A DNA stretch of 64,000 bases from Kumtagia sp963839725 (GCA_963839725.1 CAWIWT010000016.1:248001-312000), one strand, 5' to 3'. Counted from the first letter of the stretch, positions 24,717-36,215 are shown. Translations and numbers: made by a program. The notes: a model not told the origin generated them from the letters alone.

Positions 24717-25448
24717 TTAGGCGTTTTCGCGACGGCGATTGCGCTCAGCGCGATCGCTACGCTCGCCAGCGTGGCTATGGTCACCCTCGGTGGCCCGACG
24801 TTCAGACGCCATCGGGTCATGCTCGAGGATCTCGCCCTTGAACACCCACACCTTGACCCCGCAGATGCCGTAGGCGGTCTTTGCCTCGGCCGTGCCGTAG
24901 TCAACGTCTGCGCGCAGCGTGTGCAGCGGAACGCGGCCTTCGCGATACCACTCCATACGGGCGATTTCGGCGCCGCCAAGGCGGCCCGAGCAGTTGATGC
25001 GGATGCCCTCGGCGCCGAGACGCATCGCCGACTGCACGGCGCGCTTCATGGCGCGGCGGAAGGCGATACGGCGCTCGAGCTGTTGGGCGATCGACTGAGC
25101 GACCAACGTCGCATCGATCTCCGGCTTGCGCACTTCAACGATGTTGAGGTGCGTCTCGGACTTCGTCATCTCGGTCAGCTTCTTGCGGAGCTTCTCGATG
25201 TCGGCGCCCTTCTTGCCGATGATCAGGCCAGGACGCGCGGCGTGAATGGTCACGCGGCACTTCTTGTGCGGACGCTCGATGACGATCTTCGAAACCGCCG
25301 CCTGCTTGAGCTCGCCCTTCAGGTATTCGCGGATCTTGATGTCTTCGTGCAGCAGCTTGCCGTACTCGCCGGTGTTCGCGTACCAACGCGAATCCCAGGT
25401 GCGGTTGATGCCGAGGCGCAGTCCGATCGGATTGATTTTCTGACCCAT
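24717..25448 (-). CDS. rpsC: 30S ribosomal protein S3
   Basis: Forms the mRNA entry tunnel with S4 and S5. The 243-residue protein starts MGQKINPIGLRLGINRTWDS, has the KH domain GLIIGKKGADIEKLRKKL near 72-89, and ends with an arginine-rich tail. Its start overlaps the rplV stop by 1 nt. Confidence 0.97.
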   Translation of the reverse strand: MGQKINPIGLRLGINRTWDSRWYANTGEYGKLLHEDIKIREYLKGELKQAAVSKIVIERPHKKCRVTIHAARPGLIIGKKGADIEKLRKKLTEMTKSETHLNIVEVRKPEIDATLVAQSIAQQLERRIAFRRAMKRAVQSAMRLGAEGIRINCSGRLGGAEIARMEWYREGRVPLHTLRADVDYGTAEAKTAYGICGVKVWVFKGEILEHDPMASERRATEGDHSHAGERSDRAERNRRRENA

Positions 25449-25834
25449 CAGGCGGCTTCCTTCTCTTCGACTTCGCGCACGACGATCGTCAGGTGCGAGA
25501 ACGGCTTCTCGATGCGGCTTGCACGGCCACGGCCACGAGCGTGGAAACGCTTCATGACGATCGACTTGCCGACATAAGCCTCGGCAACGACAAGCGCGTC
25601 GACGTCGAGGTCATGATTGTTCTCCGCGTTGGCGATTGCCGATTCCAGCGTCTTCTTGACGGTGCCGGCGATGCGCTTGCGCGAAAATTCGAGATCCGAA
25701 AGCGCGGTCTGCACCTTCTTGCCGCGGATGAGCGCGGCAACCAGGTTCAGCTTCTGCGGGCTGATACGGATGGTGCGGAGAACCGCACGCGCCTCGTTGT
25801 CAGCAAGCCTGCGCGGAGCTTTGGCCTTGCCCAT
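25448..25834 (-). CDS. rplV: 50S ribosomal protein L22
   Basis: Lines the peptide exit tunnel. The 128 residues include the conserved RTIRISPQKLNLVAALIRGK block and the tunnel loop FHARGRGRASRIEKPFSHLT. The start at 25834 (MGKAKAPRR), one base after the rpsS stop, is preferred over the in-frame start 23 codons upstream inside rpsS. Confidence 0.96.
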   Translation of the reverse strand: MGKAKAPRRLADNEARAVLRTIRISPQKLNLVAALIRGKKVQTALSDLEFSRKRIAGTVKKTLESAIANAENNHDLDVDALVVAEAYVGKSIVMKRFHARGRGRASRIEKPFSHLTIVVREVEEKEAA

Positions 25835-25835
25835 G

Positions 25836-26114
25836 TTACTTCCTCTTCGCCTTCTTGTCCGCGCCGTGACCGTAGTAGGTCCGGGTCGGAGCGAATTCGC
25901 CAAACTTATGGCCGACCATGTCTTCCGACACGTTGACCGGAATGTGCTTCTGGCCGTTGTAGACGCCGAAGGTGAGGCCGACGAACTGAGGCAGGACGGT
26001 GGAGCGACGGCTCCACATCTTGATCACTTCGCTACGGCCGCCATCGCGTACTTTCTCGGCCTTCTTGAGAAGAAAGCCGTCGACGAACGGACCTTTCCAG
26101 ACTGAACGGGTCAC
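25836..26114 (-). CDS. rpsS: 30S ribosomal protein S19
   Basis: A head protein contacting A-site tRNA through its tail. The 92-residue protein starts MTRSVWKGPFVDGFLLKKAE and carries VGHKFGEFAPTRTYYGHGAD, both diagnostic. It follows rplB by 16 bp. Confidence 0.97.
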   Translation of the reverse strand: MTRSVWKGPFVDGFLLKKAEKVRDGGRSEVIKMWSRRSTVLPQFVGLTFGVYNGQKHIPVNVSEDMVGHKFGEFAPTRTYYGHGADKKAKRK

Positions 26115-26130
26115 TTCGCGTTACCTCTTC

Positions 26131-26964
26131 TTAGCTCTTGCGCTGATGGCGCGAACGGACGATGAACTTGTCGGTCGCCTTGTTCGACCGCGTCTTCTTG
26201 CCCTTGGTCGGCTTGCCCCACGGGGTAACCGGGTGGCGGCCACCGGAGGTACGGCCTTCGCCGCCGCCGTGCGGGTGATCGACTGGGTTCATGGCAACGC
26301 CGCGATTGTGCGGGCGCTTGCCCCTCCAACGCGACCGGCCGGCCTTACCGTCATTGATGTTGCCGTGGTCCGGATTGGACACAGCACCAACAGTGGCGAA
26401 GCATGAGCCGTGAACGATACGCTGCTCACCCGAATTCAGGCGCAGGATCGCCATGCCCTGGTCGCGACCGACCAACTGGGCGTAGGCGCCAGCCGAACGG
26501 GCAACCTGGCCGCCCTTGCCGGGCTTCAGCTCGACATTGTGGACGATCGTGCCGACCGGCATCGCCGACAGCGGCATCGCATTACCCGGCTTCACGTCGA
26601 CCAACTCGCCGGAGACAATCTTGTCGCCGACAGCCAGGCGCTGCGGCGCCAGAATGTACTGCAACTCGCCGTCCTCATACTTCACCAGAGCGATGAAGGC
26701 GGTGCGGTTCGGATCGTACTCAAGCCGCTCAACCGTCGCGGTCACGTCGAACTTGCGGCGCTTGAAATCGATGATGCGATAGGCGCGCTTATGGCCACCG
26801 CCGATGAAGCGGGCCGTTACGCGACCAAGATTGTTGCGGCCGCCGGAAGACTTCAGGCCTTCCGTCAGACCCTTGACCGGCTTGCCCTTGTAGAGGGCCG
26901 AGCGATCAACGATCACGAGCTGGCGAAGGCTCGGCGTTACTGGCTTATAATTCTTCAATGCCAT
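26131..26964 (-). CDS. rplB: 50S ribosomal protein L2
   Basis: Needed for subunit joining and peptidyl transferase function. The 277 residues start MALKNYKPVTPSLRQLVIVD and contain the conserved loop GVAMNPVDHPHGGGEGRTSG near 222-241, with the essential His of the family. It follows rplW by 19 bp. Confidence 0.97.
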   Translation of the reverse strand: MALKNYKPVTPSLRQLVIVDRSALYKGKPVKGLTEGLKSSGGRNNLGRVTARFIGGGHKRAYRIIDFKRRKFDVTATVERLEYDPNRTAFIALVKYEDGELQYILAPQRLAVGDKIVSGELVDVKPGNAMPLSAMPVGTIVHNVELKPGKGGQVARSAGAYAQLVGRDQGMAILRLNSGEQRIVHGSCFATVGAVSNPDHGNINDGKAGRSRWRGKRPHNRGVAMNPVDHPHGGGEGRTSGGRHPVTPWGKPTKGKKTRSNKATDKFIVRSRHQRKS

Positions 26965-26983
26965 CTTACTGTCCTCGCGCCTC

Positions 26984-27277
26984 TCAGAGACCCGTGGCGA
27001 CGTCGATCGACTGACCGTCTGCCAGCGTGACCACCGCCTTCTTCACGTCGCTCTGCCGGCCAACCGTGCCGCGGAAGCGCTTTACCTTGCCCTTGCGGAC
27101 CAGGGTATTCACCGCAGTCACCTTGACGCTGAACAGCGCCTCGACGGCTGCCTTGATTTCCGGCTTCGTCGCCTTCTTGGCAACGTTGAAGACAACCTGG
27201 TTGCGTTCAGACGCAGTGGTCGTCTTTTCGGTGATCGCCGGGCTGACGATCACGTCATAGTGGCGAAGATCCGTCAT
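26984..27277 (-). CDS. rplW: 50S ribosomal protein L23
   Basis: The docking site for trigger factor and SRP at the exit tunnel. The 97 residues contain ITEKTTTASERNQVVFNVAK and KAAVEALFSVKVTAVNTL, typical of L23. It overlaps the rplD stop by 4 nt. Confidence 0.97.
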   Translation of the reverse strand: MTDLRHYDVIVSPAITEKTTTASERNQVVFNVAKKATKPEIKAAVEALFSVKVTAVNTLVRKGKVKRFRGTVGRQSDVKKAVVTLADGQSIDVATGL

Positions 27278-27894
27278 TTAAAGCGCTCCTCGAGGGCCTC
27301 GACGGCGGCCTTGGAAAGGACCAGCGTGCCGCGGCGAAGAATGTCGTAGACGTTGATGCCCTGCACGGGCAGCACGTCGATGTTCGGAATGTTGGCAACC
27401 GCCAGCTTGAAATTCGCATCAAGCTCGGCGCCACCAATCAGCAGTGCGTTCGACAGGCCGAGCGTCGCGAAATTCGCGACCAGCGCCTTGGTTTTGGCTT
27501 CGGCCAGCTTCAGCTCATCGATGACGATGATGTTCGCAGCCTTCGCCTTGGCCGAAAGCGCATGCTTCAGGCCGAGAGCGCGAACCTTCTTCGGCAGTTC
27601 ATGCTCATGGCTGCGAGCAACCGGGCCGTGCGCTTTACCACCGCCGCGGAACTGCGGAGCGCGTGCGGAGTGGTGACGGGCGCGGCCCGTACCCTTCTGC
27701 TTGTACATCTTGGCGCCGGTACGCGCGACATCGGCGCGGCCCTTGGCCTGATGAGTGCCCTGCTGCTTCTTGGCAAGCTGCCAGCGCACGACACGCTGCA
27801 GAATGTCTTCACGCGGATCGAGACCAAAAATCTCGTCGGAGAGCTTGACCTTGCCGGCGTCTTTGCCGCCAAGCGTTGAAATCTTGATGTCCAT
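27274..27894 (-). CDS. rplD: 50S ribosomal protein L4
   Basis: A tunnel-constriction protein; in E. coli it is also the autoregulator of the S10 operon. The 206-residue protein has the L4 core with KQKGTGRARHHSARAPQFRG near 66-85 and the FKLAVANIPNIDVLPVQGIN segment. It overlaps rplC by 1 nt and rplW by 4 nt. I see no recognisable S10 leader hairpin. Confidence 0.97.
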   Translation of the reverse strand: MDIKISTLGGKDAGKVKLSDEIFGLDPREDILQRVVRWQLAKKQQGTHQAKGRADVARTGAKMYKQKGTGRARHHSARAPQFRGGGKAHGPVARSHEHELPKKVRALGLKHALSAKAKAANIIVIDELKLAEAKTKALVANFATLGLSNALLIGGAELDANFKLAVANIPNIDVLPVQGINVYDILRRGTLVLSKAAVEALEERFK

Positions 27895-28607
27895 TATTCC
27901 GCTCCCTCAGTGGCCGGAGCTTCGTTCTTGGCCGCAGCGCGCAAGCCGGCCGGCTTCGGTGCGCTGTTCGGGAGCGCCACCTTGACGGCGTCGCGAACCA
28001 GTATCCATGCGCCCTTGGTGCCTGGAACCGCGCCGCGGATCAGGATCAGGCCACGATCCGCATCGGTCGAGACAACCTCGACGTTCTGCGTGGTCACGCG
28101 GGTCGCACCCATGTGGCCGGCCATCTTCTTGCCCTTGAACACCTTGCCCGGATCCTGGCGCTGGCCAGTCGAGCCGTGCGTACGGTGCGATACGGAGTTA
28201 CCGTGGGTCGCGCGGCCACCACCGAAGTGATGGCGCTTGATGACGCCCTGGAAGCCCTTACCCGTCGAGGTACCCGTCACGTCAACCTTCTGGCCGGGAA
28301 CGAAATGATCGACAGTGATTTCGGCGCCGACATCAAGCAGGTTGTCGTCGGACACACGGAACTCGGCGAGCTTCGCCTTCGGCTCGACGGAAGCGCCCGC
28401 GAAATGGCCGCGCATTGCCTTCGAAGTGTTCTTGACCTTGGCGAGGCCGACACCGAGCTGAACGGCGGTGTAGCCATTCTTCTCTTTCGTGCGCTGCGCC
28501 ACGACCTGGCAGTTCTCCATGCGAAGAACGGTGACCGGGACATGCTCCCCGGCATCATTGTAGATGCGGGTCATTCCCAACTTCTGTGCGATTACACCTG
28601 AACGCAT
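27894..28607 (-). CDS. rplC: 50S ribosomal protein L3
   Basis: An early assembly protein reaching the peptidyl transferase centre. With the start at 28607 (MRSGVIAQKLGMTRIYNDAG) it has 237 residues. The central GKGFQGVIKRHHFGGGRATH loop, which carries the methylated Gln of the family, is intact. The frame stays open 30 codons upstream, beyond the expected start, so that extension is rejected. Confidence 0.96.
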   Translation of the reverse strand: MRSGVIAQKLGMTRIYNDAGEHVPVTVLRMENCQVVAQRTKEKNGYTAVQLGVGLAKVKNTSKAMRGHFAGASVEPKAKLAEFRVSDDNLLDVGAEITVDHFVPGQKVDVTGTSTGKGFQGVIKRHHFGGGRATHGNSVSHRTHGSTGQRQDPGKVFKGKKMAGHMGATRVTTQNVEVVSTDADRGLILIRGAVPGTKGAWILVRDAVKVALPNSAPKPAGLRAAAKNEAPATEGAE

Positions 28608-28671
28608 CGGTTCATCTTCCTTCCAGAGGAGCCGTTCGAGCTTTCGCCCAGCCGGCTCATGTTCCCAGCTC

Positions 28672-28980
28672 CTAGAGCTTGATTTCGACGTCGACACCGG
28701 CGGCCAGATCGAGCTTCATCAGCGCATCGACCGTCTGCGGCGTCGGATCAACGATGTCGAGCAGACGCTTGTGGGTGCGCATCTCGAACTGCTCGCGGCT
28801 CTTCTTGTCGATGTGCGGCGAGCGGTTGACCGTGAATTTCTCGATCCGCGTCGGCAGCGGAATCGGACCCCGTACATTGGCACCGGTGCGCTTGGCGGTG
28901 GACACGATTTCGCGCGTCGAAGCGTCAAGCACCCGATGATCAAACGCCTTGAGGCGGATGCGGATATTTTGGCCGTTCAT
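28672..28980 (-). CDS. rpsJ: 30S ribosomal protein S10
   Basis: First gene of the S10 block; it also serves as the transcription factor NusE. The 102 residues start MNGQNIRIRLKAFDHRVLDA and include PTRIEKFTVNRSPHIDKKSR, diagnostic for S10. It follows tuf by 64 bp. Confidence 0.97.
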   Translation of the reverse strand: MNGQNIRIRLKAFDHRVLDASTREIVSTAKRTGANVRGPIPLPTRIEKFTVNRSPHIDKKSREQFEMRTHKRLLDIVDPTPQTVDALMKLDLAAGVDVEIKL

Positions 28981-29044
28981 GCGTCTTTATCCTTGTTCTG
29001 GCGCGGCGCGGGCGAATTCCCGCCCGCGACAGATCGGTTGCTTT

Positions 29045-30220
29045 TTACTCTTTGATGGTGACGACGACGCCGGCGCCGACGGTACGGCCGCCCTCGCGGA
29101 TAGCGAAGCGCAGCTTCTCTTCCATGGCGATCGGCACGATCAGTTCGACGTCGACCGTCACATTGTCGCCCGGCATCACCATCTCCGTGCCTTCCGCCAG
29201 CGTCACGATGCCGGTCACGTCGGTGGTGCGGAAATAGAACTGCGGACGGTAGTTGGTGAAGAACGGCGTATGACGGCCACCCTCTTCCTTGGTCAGAATG
29301 TAGGCCTCGGCCACGAACTTCTTGTGCGGCTTCACCGAGCCCGGCTTGGCCAGAACCTGGCCGCGCTCGACGCCCTCGCGGTCGACGCCGCGCAGCAGCG
29401 CGCCGATGTTGTCGCCAGCCTGGCCCTGATCGAGCAGCTTGCGGAACATCTCGACGCCCGTGCAGGTCGTCTTCGTCGTCGGACGGATGCCGACGATCTC
29501 GAGTTCCTCGCCAACCTTGACGACGCCGCGCTCGACGCGGCCGGTCACAACCGTGCCACGGCCCGAGATCGAGAACACGTCTTCGATCGGCATCAGGAAC
29601 GGCTGGTCGATCGGACGCTCAGGCGTCGGAATGTAGTCGTCGACAGCCGCCATCAGCCTGCGGACCGCGTCCTCGCCGATCTCCTTGTTCGAGTCCTCCA
29701 GAGCAGCAAGCGCCGAACCCGGGATGATCGGAATGTCGTCGCCCGGGAACTCGTTCTTCGACAGAAGCTCGCGAACTTCCAGCTCAACCAGCTCAAGCAG
29801 CTCCGGATCGTCAACCTGGTCGACCTTGTTCAGGAACACCACGATCGACGGAACGCCAACCTGACGGGCAAGCAGGATGTGCTCGCGGGTCTGCGGCATC
29901 GGGCCGTCGGCAGCCGACACGACCAGGATCGCGCCGTCCATCTGCGCCGCACCGGTGATCATGTTCTTCACATAGTCGGCGTGGCCGGGGCAGTCGACAT
30001 GCGCATAGTGGCGCTTCGCCGTCTCATACTCGACATGCGCCGTCGAAATCGTGATGCCGCGCGCCTTCTCTTCAGGTGCCGCGTCAATCTGGTCATACGC
30101 CTTGTATTCACCAAAATACTTGGTGATCGCTGCCGTCAACGACGTCTTGCCATGGTCAACATGGCCAATCGTCCCAATGTTCACATGCGGCTTCGTCCGC
30201 TCAAATTTGCTCTTGGCCAT
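29045..30220 (-). CDS. tuf: elongation factor Tu
   Basis: A GTPase delivering aminoacyl-tRNA to the ribosome. The 391-residue protein has GHVDHGKTSL (G1, residues 19-28), DCPGHADY (G3), NKVD (G4), then domains II and III ending VGAGVVVTIKE. It is in the normal str position between fusA and rpsJ. Rhizobia usually carry a second near-identical tuf gene elsewhere. Confidence 0.98.
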   Translation of the reverse strand: MAKSKFERTKPHVNIGTIGHVDHGKTSLTAAITKYFGEYKAYDQIDAAPEEKARGITISTAHVEYETAKRHYAHVDCPGHADYVKNMITGAAQMDGAILVVSAADGPMPQTREHILLARQVGVPSIVVFLNKVDQVDDPELLELVELEVRELLSKNEFPGDDIPIIPGSALAALEDSNKEIGEDAVRRLMAAVDDYIPTPERPIDQPFLMPIEDVFSISGRGTVVTGRVERGVVKVGEELEIVGIRPTTKTTCTGVEMFRKLLDQGQAGDNIGALLRGVDREGVERGQVLAKPGSVKPHKKFVAEAYILTKEEGGRHTPFFTNYRPQFYFRTTDVTGIVTLAEGTEMVMPGDNVTVDVELIVPIAMEEKLRFAIREGGRTVGAGVVVTIKE

Positions 30221-30285
30221 GTGAGGTCTCCGTACGTGCTAGCCCGCTAGGGCAATGGATCAACTTTTGCGTTAAACTCTTGAGT

Positions 30286-32377
<2,092 letters not shown>

Positions 32378-32407
32378 GGGAGTCGCCTCTTTCGTTCTTT
32401 CGCGCCG

Positions 32408-32878
32408 TTACCAGCGGTAGTGCGCGAAGGCGCGGTTGGCTTCCGCCATTTTGTGGGTATCTTCGCGCTTCTTGACGGCGGTGCCGCGATTGTTAGCAGC
32501 GTCCATGAGCTCGCCGGAAAGGCGATCGACCATGGTGGTCTCGTTGCGGTTGCGAGCGGCAGTGATCAGCCAGCGGATGGCGAGAGCCTGGCGGCGCTCC
32601 GGGCGAACGTCTACAGGCACCTGGTAGGTAGCACCACCAACGCGGCGCGAGCGGACTTCGAGGTGCGGCGCGACATTGTCGAGCGCCTGCTTGAACACCA
32701 CGACCGGCTCCTGCTTGGTCTTGGCGCGAACCTGCTCGAGCGCACCATAAACGATCGTCTCGGCGACCGACTTCTTGCCGTCATACATGACGGCATTCAT
32801 GAACTTGGTAACAACCAGATCACCGAACTTCGGATCCGGGTTGATTTCGCGCTTGTCTGCACTGTGGCGTCGGGACAT
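32408..32878 (-). CDS. rpsG: 30S ribosomal protein S7
   Basis: Primary head-assembly protein of the small subunit, near the E site. The 156-residue protein starts MSRRHSADKREINPDPKFGD and has the GGATYQVPVDVRPERRQALA block near 79-98. In E. coli S7 represses the str operon by binding the rpsL-rpsG gap, here 69 bp. Confidence 0.97.
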   Translation of the reverse strand: MSRRHSADKREINPDPKFGDLVVTKFMNAVMYDGKKSVAETIVYGALEQVRAKTKQEPVVVFKQALDNVAPHLEVRSRRVGGATYQVPVDVRPERRQALAIRWLITAARNRNETTMVDRLSGELMDAANNRGTAVKKREDTHKMAEANRAFAHYRW

Positions 32879-32947
32879 GTTCTTTGTCTCTCAATCTTCA
32901 ACGGCCCGACACTTCAAAACGAGAAGCGCCGAAACCGGGAAAAGCCC

Positions 32948-33319
32948 TTACTTCGGACGCTTCGCGCCGTATTTCGAACGGCGCTGCTTGCGGTTCTTCA
33001 CGCCCTGCGTGTCGAGCACGCCGCGGATGATGTGGTAGCGGACACCCGGAAGGTCCTTCACGCGGCCACCGCGTATCATGACCACCGAATGCTCCTGAAG
33101 GTTATGGCCTTCGCCAGGAATGTAGCCGATCACCTCGAAGCCATTGGTCAGGCGGATCTTCGCGACCTTGCGCAGCGCCGAGTTCGGCTTCTTCGGCGTC
33201 GTGGTATAGACGCGTGTGCAGACGCCGCGTTTCTGCGGGTTCTGCTGCATCGCCGGAACCTTGTTGCGCTTCACCGGCGCAGTGCGCGGCTTGCGGATCA
33301 GCTGGTTGACGGTAGGCAT
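32948..33319 (-). CDS. rpsL: 30S ribosomal protein S12
   Basis: Decoding-centre protein and the classical streptomycin target. The 123 residues start MPTVNQLIRKPRTAPVKRNK and show TTPKKPNSALRKVAKIRLTN, including the Lys of the streptomycin site in its sensitive (wild-type) form, and PGVRYHIIRGVLDTQGVKNR. The frame is open 29 codons upstream, but the ATG at 33319 gives the universal N-terminus. It is the first gene of the supercluster. Confidence 0.98.
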   Translation of the reverse strand: MPTVNQLIRKPRTAPVKRNKVPAMQQNPQKRGVCTRVYTTTPKKPNSALRKVAKIRLTNGFEVIGYIPGEGHNLQEHSVVMIRGGRVKDLPGVRYHIIRGVLDTQGVKNRKQRRSKYGAKRPK

Positions 33320-33564
33320 TAAATCCTCTTGTCTCTCGTAGTCCGTGTCTCGGGCCCTTTCGGGCGGTTTTCGAGCGTCATCTCCATACGCAAATTCGGG
33401 CAACAAACCGCCTGGCGGTTTTGCCCGAACAAAAGCAGAGGAAGCGCTGACGCTTCATGCACGCCGGAAAATGTGTATCGCTCGTAGAACGAACCCTGTT
33501 TGAGGCGAACTCCAGGTCGCGACGACCCGAAACATCAGACCTCACATCGGTTCAGACGAGGCGG

Positions 33565-33593
33565 CTTCTACTCGCAACACCGCAAAGCGTCAA
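33565..33593 (-). promoter_or_regulatory. candidate sigma-70 promoter of the str operon
   Basis: On the minus strand TTGACG (33593-33588) is followed 17 bp later by TAGAAG (33570-33565), a good housekeeping promoter match. It would give an rpsL leader of about 240 nt. The rest of the 470-bp gap (33320-33789) holds no gene that I can support. Confidence 0.4.
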
Positions 33594-33789
33594 CCCCGAA
33601 ACGCGAAAACTCGATGAGCCTGCGACACACCAGCTATGCACGGTCAGGTAGCGTAATTTTTTTCGTGCCCTTCTCGGAGGACAGAACAATATGTCGCCAA
33701 ACAGCGCGCGGCTTCCCTCACTCCGAAAATGCGTTAGATCAATCGGCAACGGCACAGCCAAATCTCGGCGCCCAACAGGAATCACGACA

Positions 33790-34071
33790 ATGAACGACAA
33801 CGAGGAAAAGCCGGTCACCATCATTACCGGCCGAGCCTTCCGGACCAAGGGTGGTGGTTCCGAGGGCGTTCATATCTTCCTCGTTGCGCCGGACGACGAT
33901 AGCGCGGTTCGCACAGCCCTCGAGGCTCTTGCCAAGGAAGGATATGCCGAAGCTGAACTCGACCAGATCGGCGAGATGGACGGAGCACCCGACGACGAAC
34001 CCCATGCCTCCGCCTATCAGGGAGCGCTGGAAGGTGACGTGTCGATCGTCACCTTCGAAGAGTTCATATGA
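33790..34071 (+). CDS. conserved small acidic protein of unknown function
   Basis: A 93-residue protein starting MNDNEEKPVTIITGRAFRTK, with a GSEGVHIFLVAPDDDSAVRT core and an acidic C-terminus (EGDVSIVTFEEFI). It looks like a conserved Rhizobiales family, but I know no function for it and see no signal peptide, membrane segment or catalytic motif. The upstream in-frame extension to 33691 is not protein-like, so the ATG at 33790 is preferred. It is convergent with gor, 37 bp apart. Confidence 0.65.
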   Translation: MNDNEEKPVTIITGRAFRTKGGGSEGVHIFLVAPDDDSAVRTALEALAKEGYAEAELDQIGEMDGAPDDEPHASAYQGALEGDVSIVTFEEFI

Positions 34072-34108
34072 ACCTTGAACGAACCGCGAAATTCCAGGTT
34101 TCGCGTCT

Positions 34109-35497
34109 TCAGGCCCGCCTACCGCCTCTGATACGATAGGCCGGCTGATACATCGTCACCAGTTCCTCGGTTGCTGTCGGATGCACCGCCATCGTGTGGT
34201 CGAACGCGGCCTTCGTCAGCCGCCCCTTGATCGCCACGCCCAGCAACTGTGCCATTTCGCCGGCGTCAGAACCGAGCACATGCGCGCCAACCACCCGACC
34301 TGTCGAGGCCTCGACGACCAGCTTCATGATCATGCGCTCGTCGCGGCCCGGAAGAATGTTTCGCATCGGGCGGAAGGCGGCGCGATAGACATCGAGATCG
34401 CCCAACTTCCGCGCCGCTGCCTCCTCCGACAGGCCGACCGTACCGATTTCCGGCTGCGAGAAAACCGCGGTTGGCACGTCATCGAGATCCGGTTTGGTCG
34501 GGTTTCCCTTGAAGACGGTTTCGACAAAACACATAGCTTCGTGGATCGCGACCGGCGTCAGCTGGATGCGGTCGGTCACATCGCCCAGCGCATAGATGTT
34601 GTCGACATTGGCGCGGGAATAAGCGTCGACCACAATGTCGCCGCTTGGCCCAAGCTTGACGCCGGCTGCCTCCAATCCGAGGCCATCCGTATTCGGCGTG
34701 CGCCCCAGCGCCAGCATGACCTGGTCGGCAACAAGCTCCCTGCCCTTCGAGGTATAGGCAACCAGCCGGCCGTCTCCCCTCTTCTCGATTCTCTCGAAAA
34801 GGTCGTGGCAGAGAATCTTGATGCCCTTGCGCTCCATTGCCTCATGAAGGCCATGCCGCAAATCCATGTCGAAACGGCTCAGAATCTCCGCTCCCCGATA
34901 GATCAGAGTGGTCTCGACGCCGAGCCCGTGAAAAATGTTCGCGAACTCCACAGCTATATAGCCACCGCCGGCGATGGCGATCGCCTTAGGTAACCGCGGC
35001 AGATGGAACGCGTCATTCGATGTAATGGTGAGTTCGTGACCAGGCAGTGCGTTGTGCGCTGCGGGGTGACCGCCGGTTGCAACCAGAATCGTCTCCGCCG
35101 TTACGGTCCGGTTTTCCGCCTGCAAGCGCACCGTATGCCGATCGACGAGTTCGGCGCGACTGTGGAACGTCGTCCCACCGGCTTTCTCCACGCCAGATCG
35201 ATAAATATTTTCCAGCCGGGTGATCTCGCGATCCTTGTTGGCGATCAGCGTCGCCCAATCGAACGAGGTTTCGCCCACCGTCCAGCCGTAGCCCGCAAAA
35301 TCCTCAAACGCTTCGGAGAATTGCGACGCGTAGACCAGCAGCTTCTTGGGTATGCAGCCGCGAATCACGCAGGTGCCGCCGAAGCGGTACTCCTCGGCAA
35401 TAGCGACTCGCTTTCCAAGGCCAGCCGTCACGCGCGCTGCTCTAACCCCGCCTGAGCCGCCACCGATCACGAACAGGTCATAGTCGTATTCTGGCAT
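34109..35497 (-). CDS. gor: glutathione-disulfide reductase
   Basis: An NADPH-dependent flavoenzyme that regenerates GSH from GSSG in the cytosol. The 462-residue protein has the FAD motif GGGSGGVRAARV at 12-23, the redox-active CVIRGC (Cys43, Cys48), the NADPH-binding GGGYIAVEFA and the C-terminal HPTATEEL, whose His completes the partner-subunit active site. A terminator at 35556-35579 separates it from the DUF2059 gene upstream, so it has its own promoter. Confidence 0.95.
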   Translation of the reverse strand: MPEYDYDLFVIGGGSGGVRAARVTAGLGKRVAIAEEYRFGGTCVIRGCIPKKLLVYASQFSEAFEDFAGYGWTVGETSFDWATLIANKDREITRLENIYRSGVEKAGGTTFHSRAELVDRHTVRLQAENRTVTAETILVATGGHPAAHNALPGHELTITSNDAFHLPRLPKAIAIAGGGYIAVEFANIFHGLGVETTLIYRGAEILSRFDMDLRHGLHEAMERKGIKILCHDLFERIEKRGDGRLVAYTSKGRELVADQVMLALGRTPNTDGLGLEAAGVKLGPSGDIVVDAYSRANVDNIYALGDVTDRIQLTPVAIHEAMCFVETVFKGNPTKPDLDDVPTAVFSQPEIGTVGLSEEAAARKLGDLDVYRAAFRPMRNILPGRDERMIMKLVVEASTGRVVGAHVLGSDAGEMAQLLGVAIKGRLTKAAFDHTMAVHPTATEELVTMYQPAYRIRGGRRA

Positions 35498-35555
35498 CGG
35501 CGTTTCTCAAACTGGCGGATTGGAAGCCCACAGTTAGGCACCCTGCACGAAAATG

Positions 35556-35579
35556 AAAAGCCCGGCGCGAAGCCGGGCT
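35556..35579 (-). terminator. rho-independent terminator after the DUF2059 gene
   Basis: Stem AGCCCGGC (35559-35566) with GCCGGGCT (35572-35579) has a 5-nt loop and a short T run on the minus strand. It lies 28 bp past the DUF2059 stop and 58 bp before the gor start. Confidence 0.85.
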
Positions 35580-35607
35580 ATTGAGCCAACCGGAATTCCG
35601 CAAGGCT

Positions 35608-36193
35608 TTAGTTCGCGGGCGCCGGTTGCGTCTCGTCGGCAGCCGGCTGTCCTTCCGTCGCAGGCACATCCGCAGGCTTCGGCGTTTGCGCCGCCACGAT
35701 TGCGTCGAGGCTCTTGCCAACCTCCACCGCCAGATCACGCGCTATGCCATTTTGCCAGATTTGGGCTGCCTTGCTGACATCACGCAACACAACCGGGCCA
35801 TTTTCCAGAAGCTTCTTGCCGCTTTCCGAATTGTAGAACGCAGCGATCGCGTTGAGGTCTTCGATCGAGAAGCTTTTTGCGTATGCGGTCGCAGCTTCCC
35901 TCTCCAGGTCAGTGCGGCGCGGCGCAAGGGCAAGCGCCTTCTCATCGACGGTCGTCGAAATAACTTCCTGCATGTCCGGGTTCTTGTTGATCAGCTGCTG
36001 CTTCAAGGCGCCGGCGGCCTCAGGAAGGATGTTGTCGAAGGGGTCGGTCGCCTTGATGGCCGCGACGGCCGCGCGTGCCGCCTTCAATATGATCCGCCGA
36101 AATGTCCTGTGCGGACGCCGGCAGGGATGACAAGACAACAGCGGCTGCGGCCACTGCGAGGGCTAGGCGACGGATAGAGTTCATCCGGATCAT
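35608..36193 (-). pseudogene. DUF2059 exported protein, 1-nt frameshift
   Basis: From ATG 36193 (AGGAG upstream) the frame encodes a signal peptide (MIRMNSIRRLALAVAAAAVV with an ASAQ cleavage site) and then shifts after SADH. The rest (LKAARAAVAAIKATDPFDNI through the DUF2059 core AIAAFYNSESGKKLLENG to a proline/alanine-rich tail) is in the next frame. Removing one base near 36088 restores a 194-residue periplasmic protein. Its function is unknown. It lies 22 bp downstream of rpiA and is probably cotranscribed with it. It is either a base-call error or a recent pseudogene. Confidence 0.78.
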
Positions 36194-36215
36194 GTTAAAG
36201 GCAACTCCTGCTTTT

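Noticed and set aside
28949..30250. 433-residue plus-strand open frame
   Set aside because: Antisense shadow of tuf; composition is dominated by Arg, His and Asp and matches no family.
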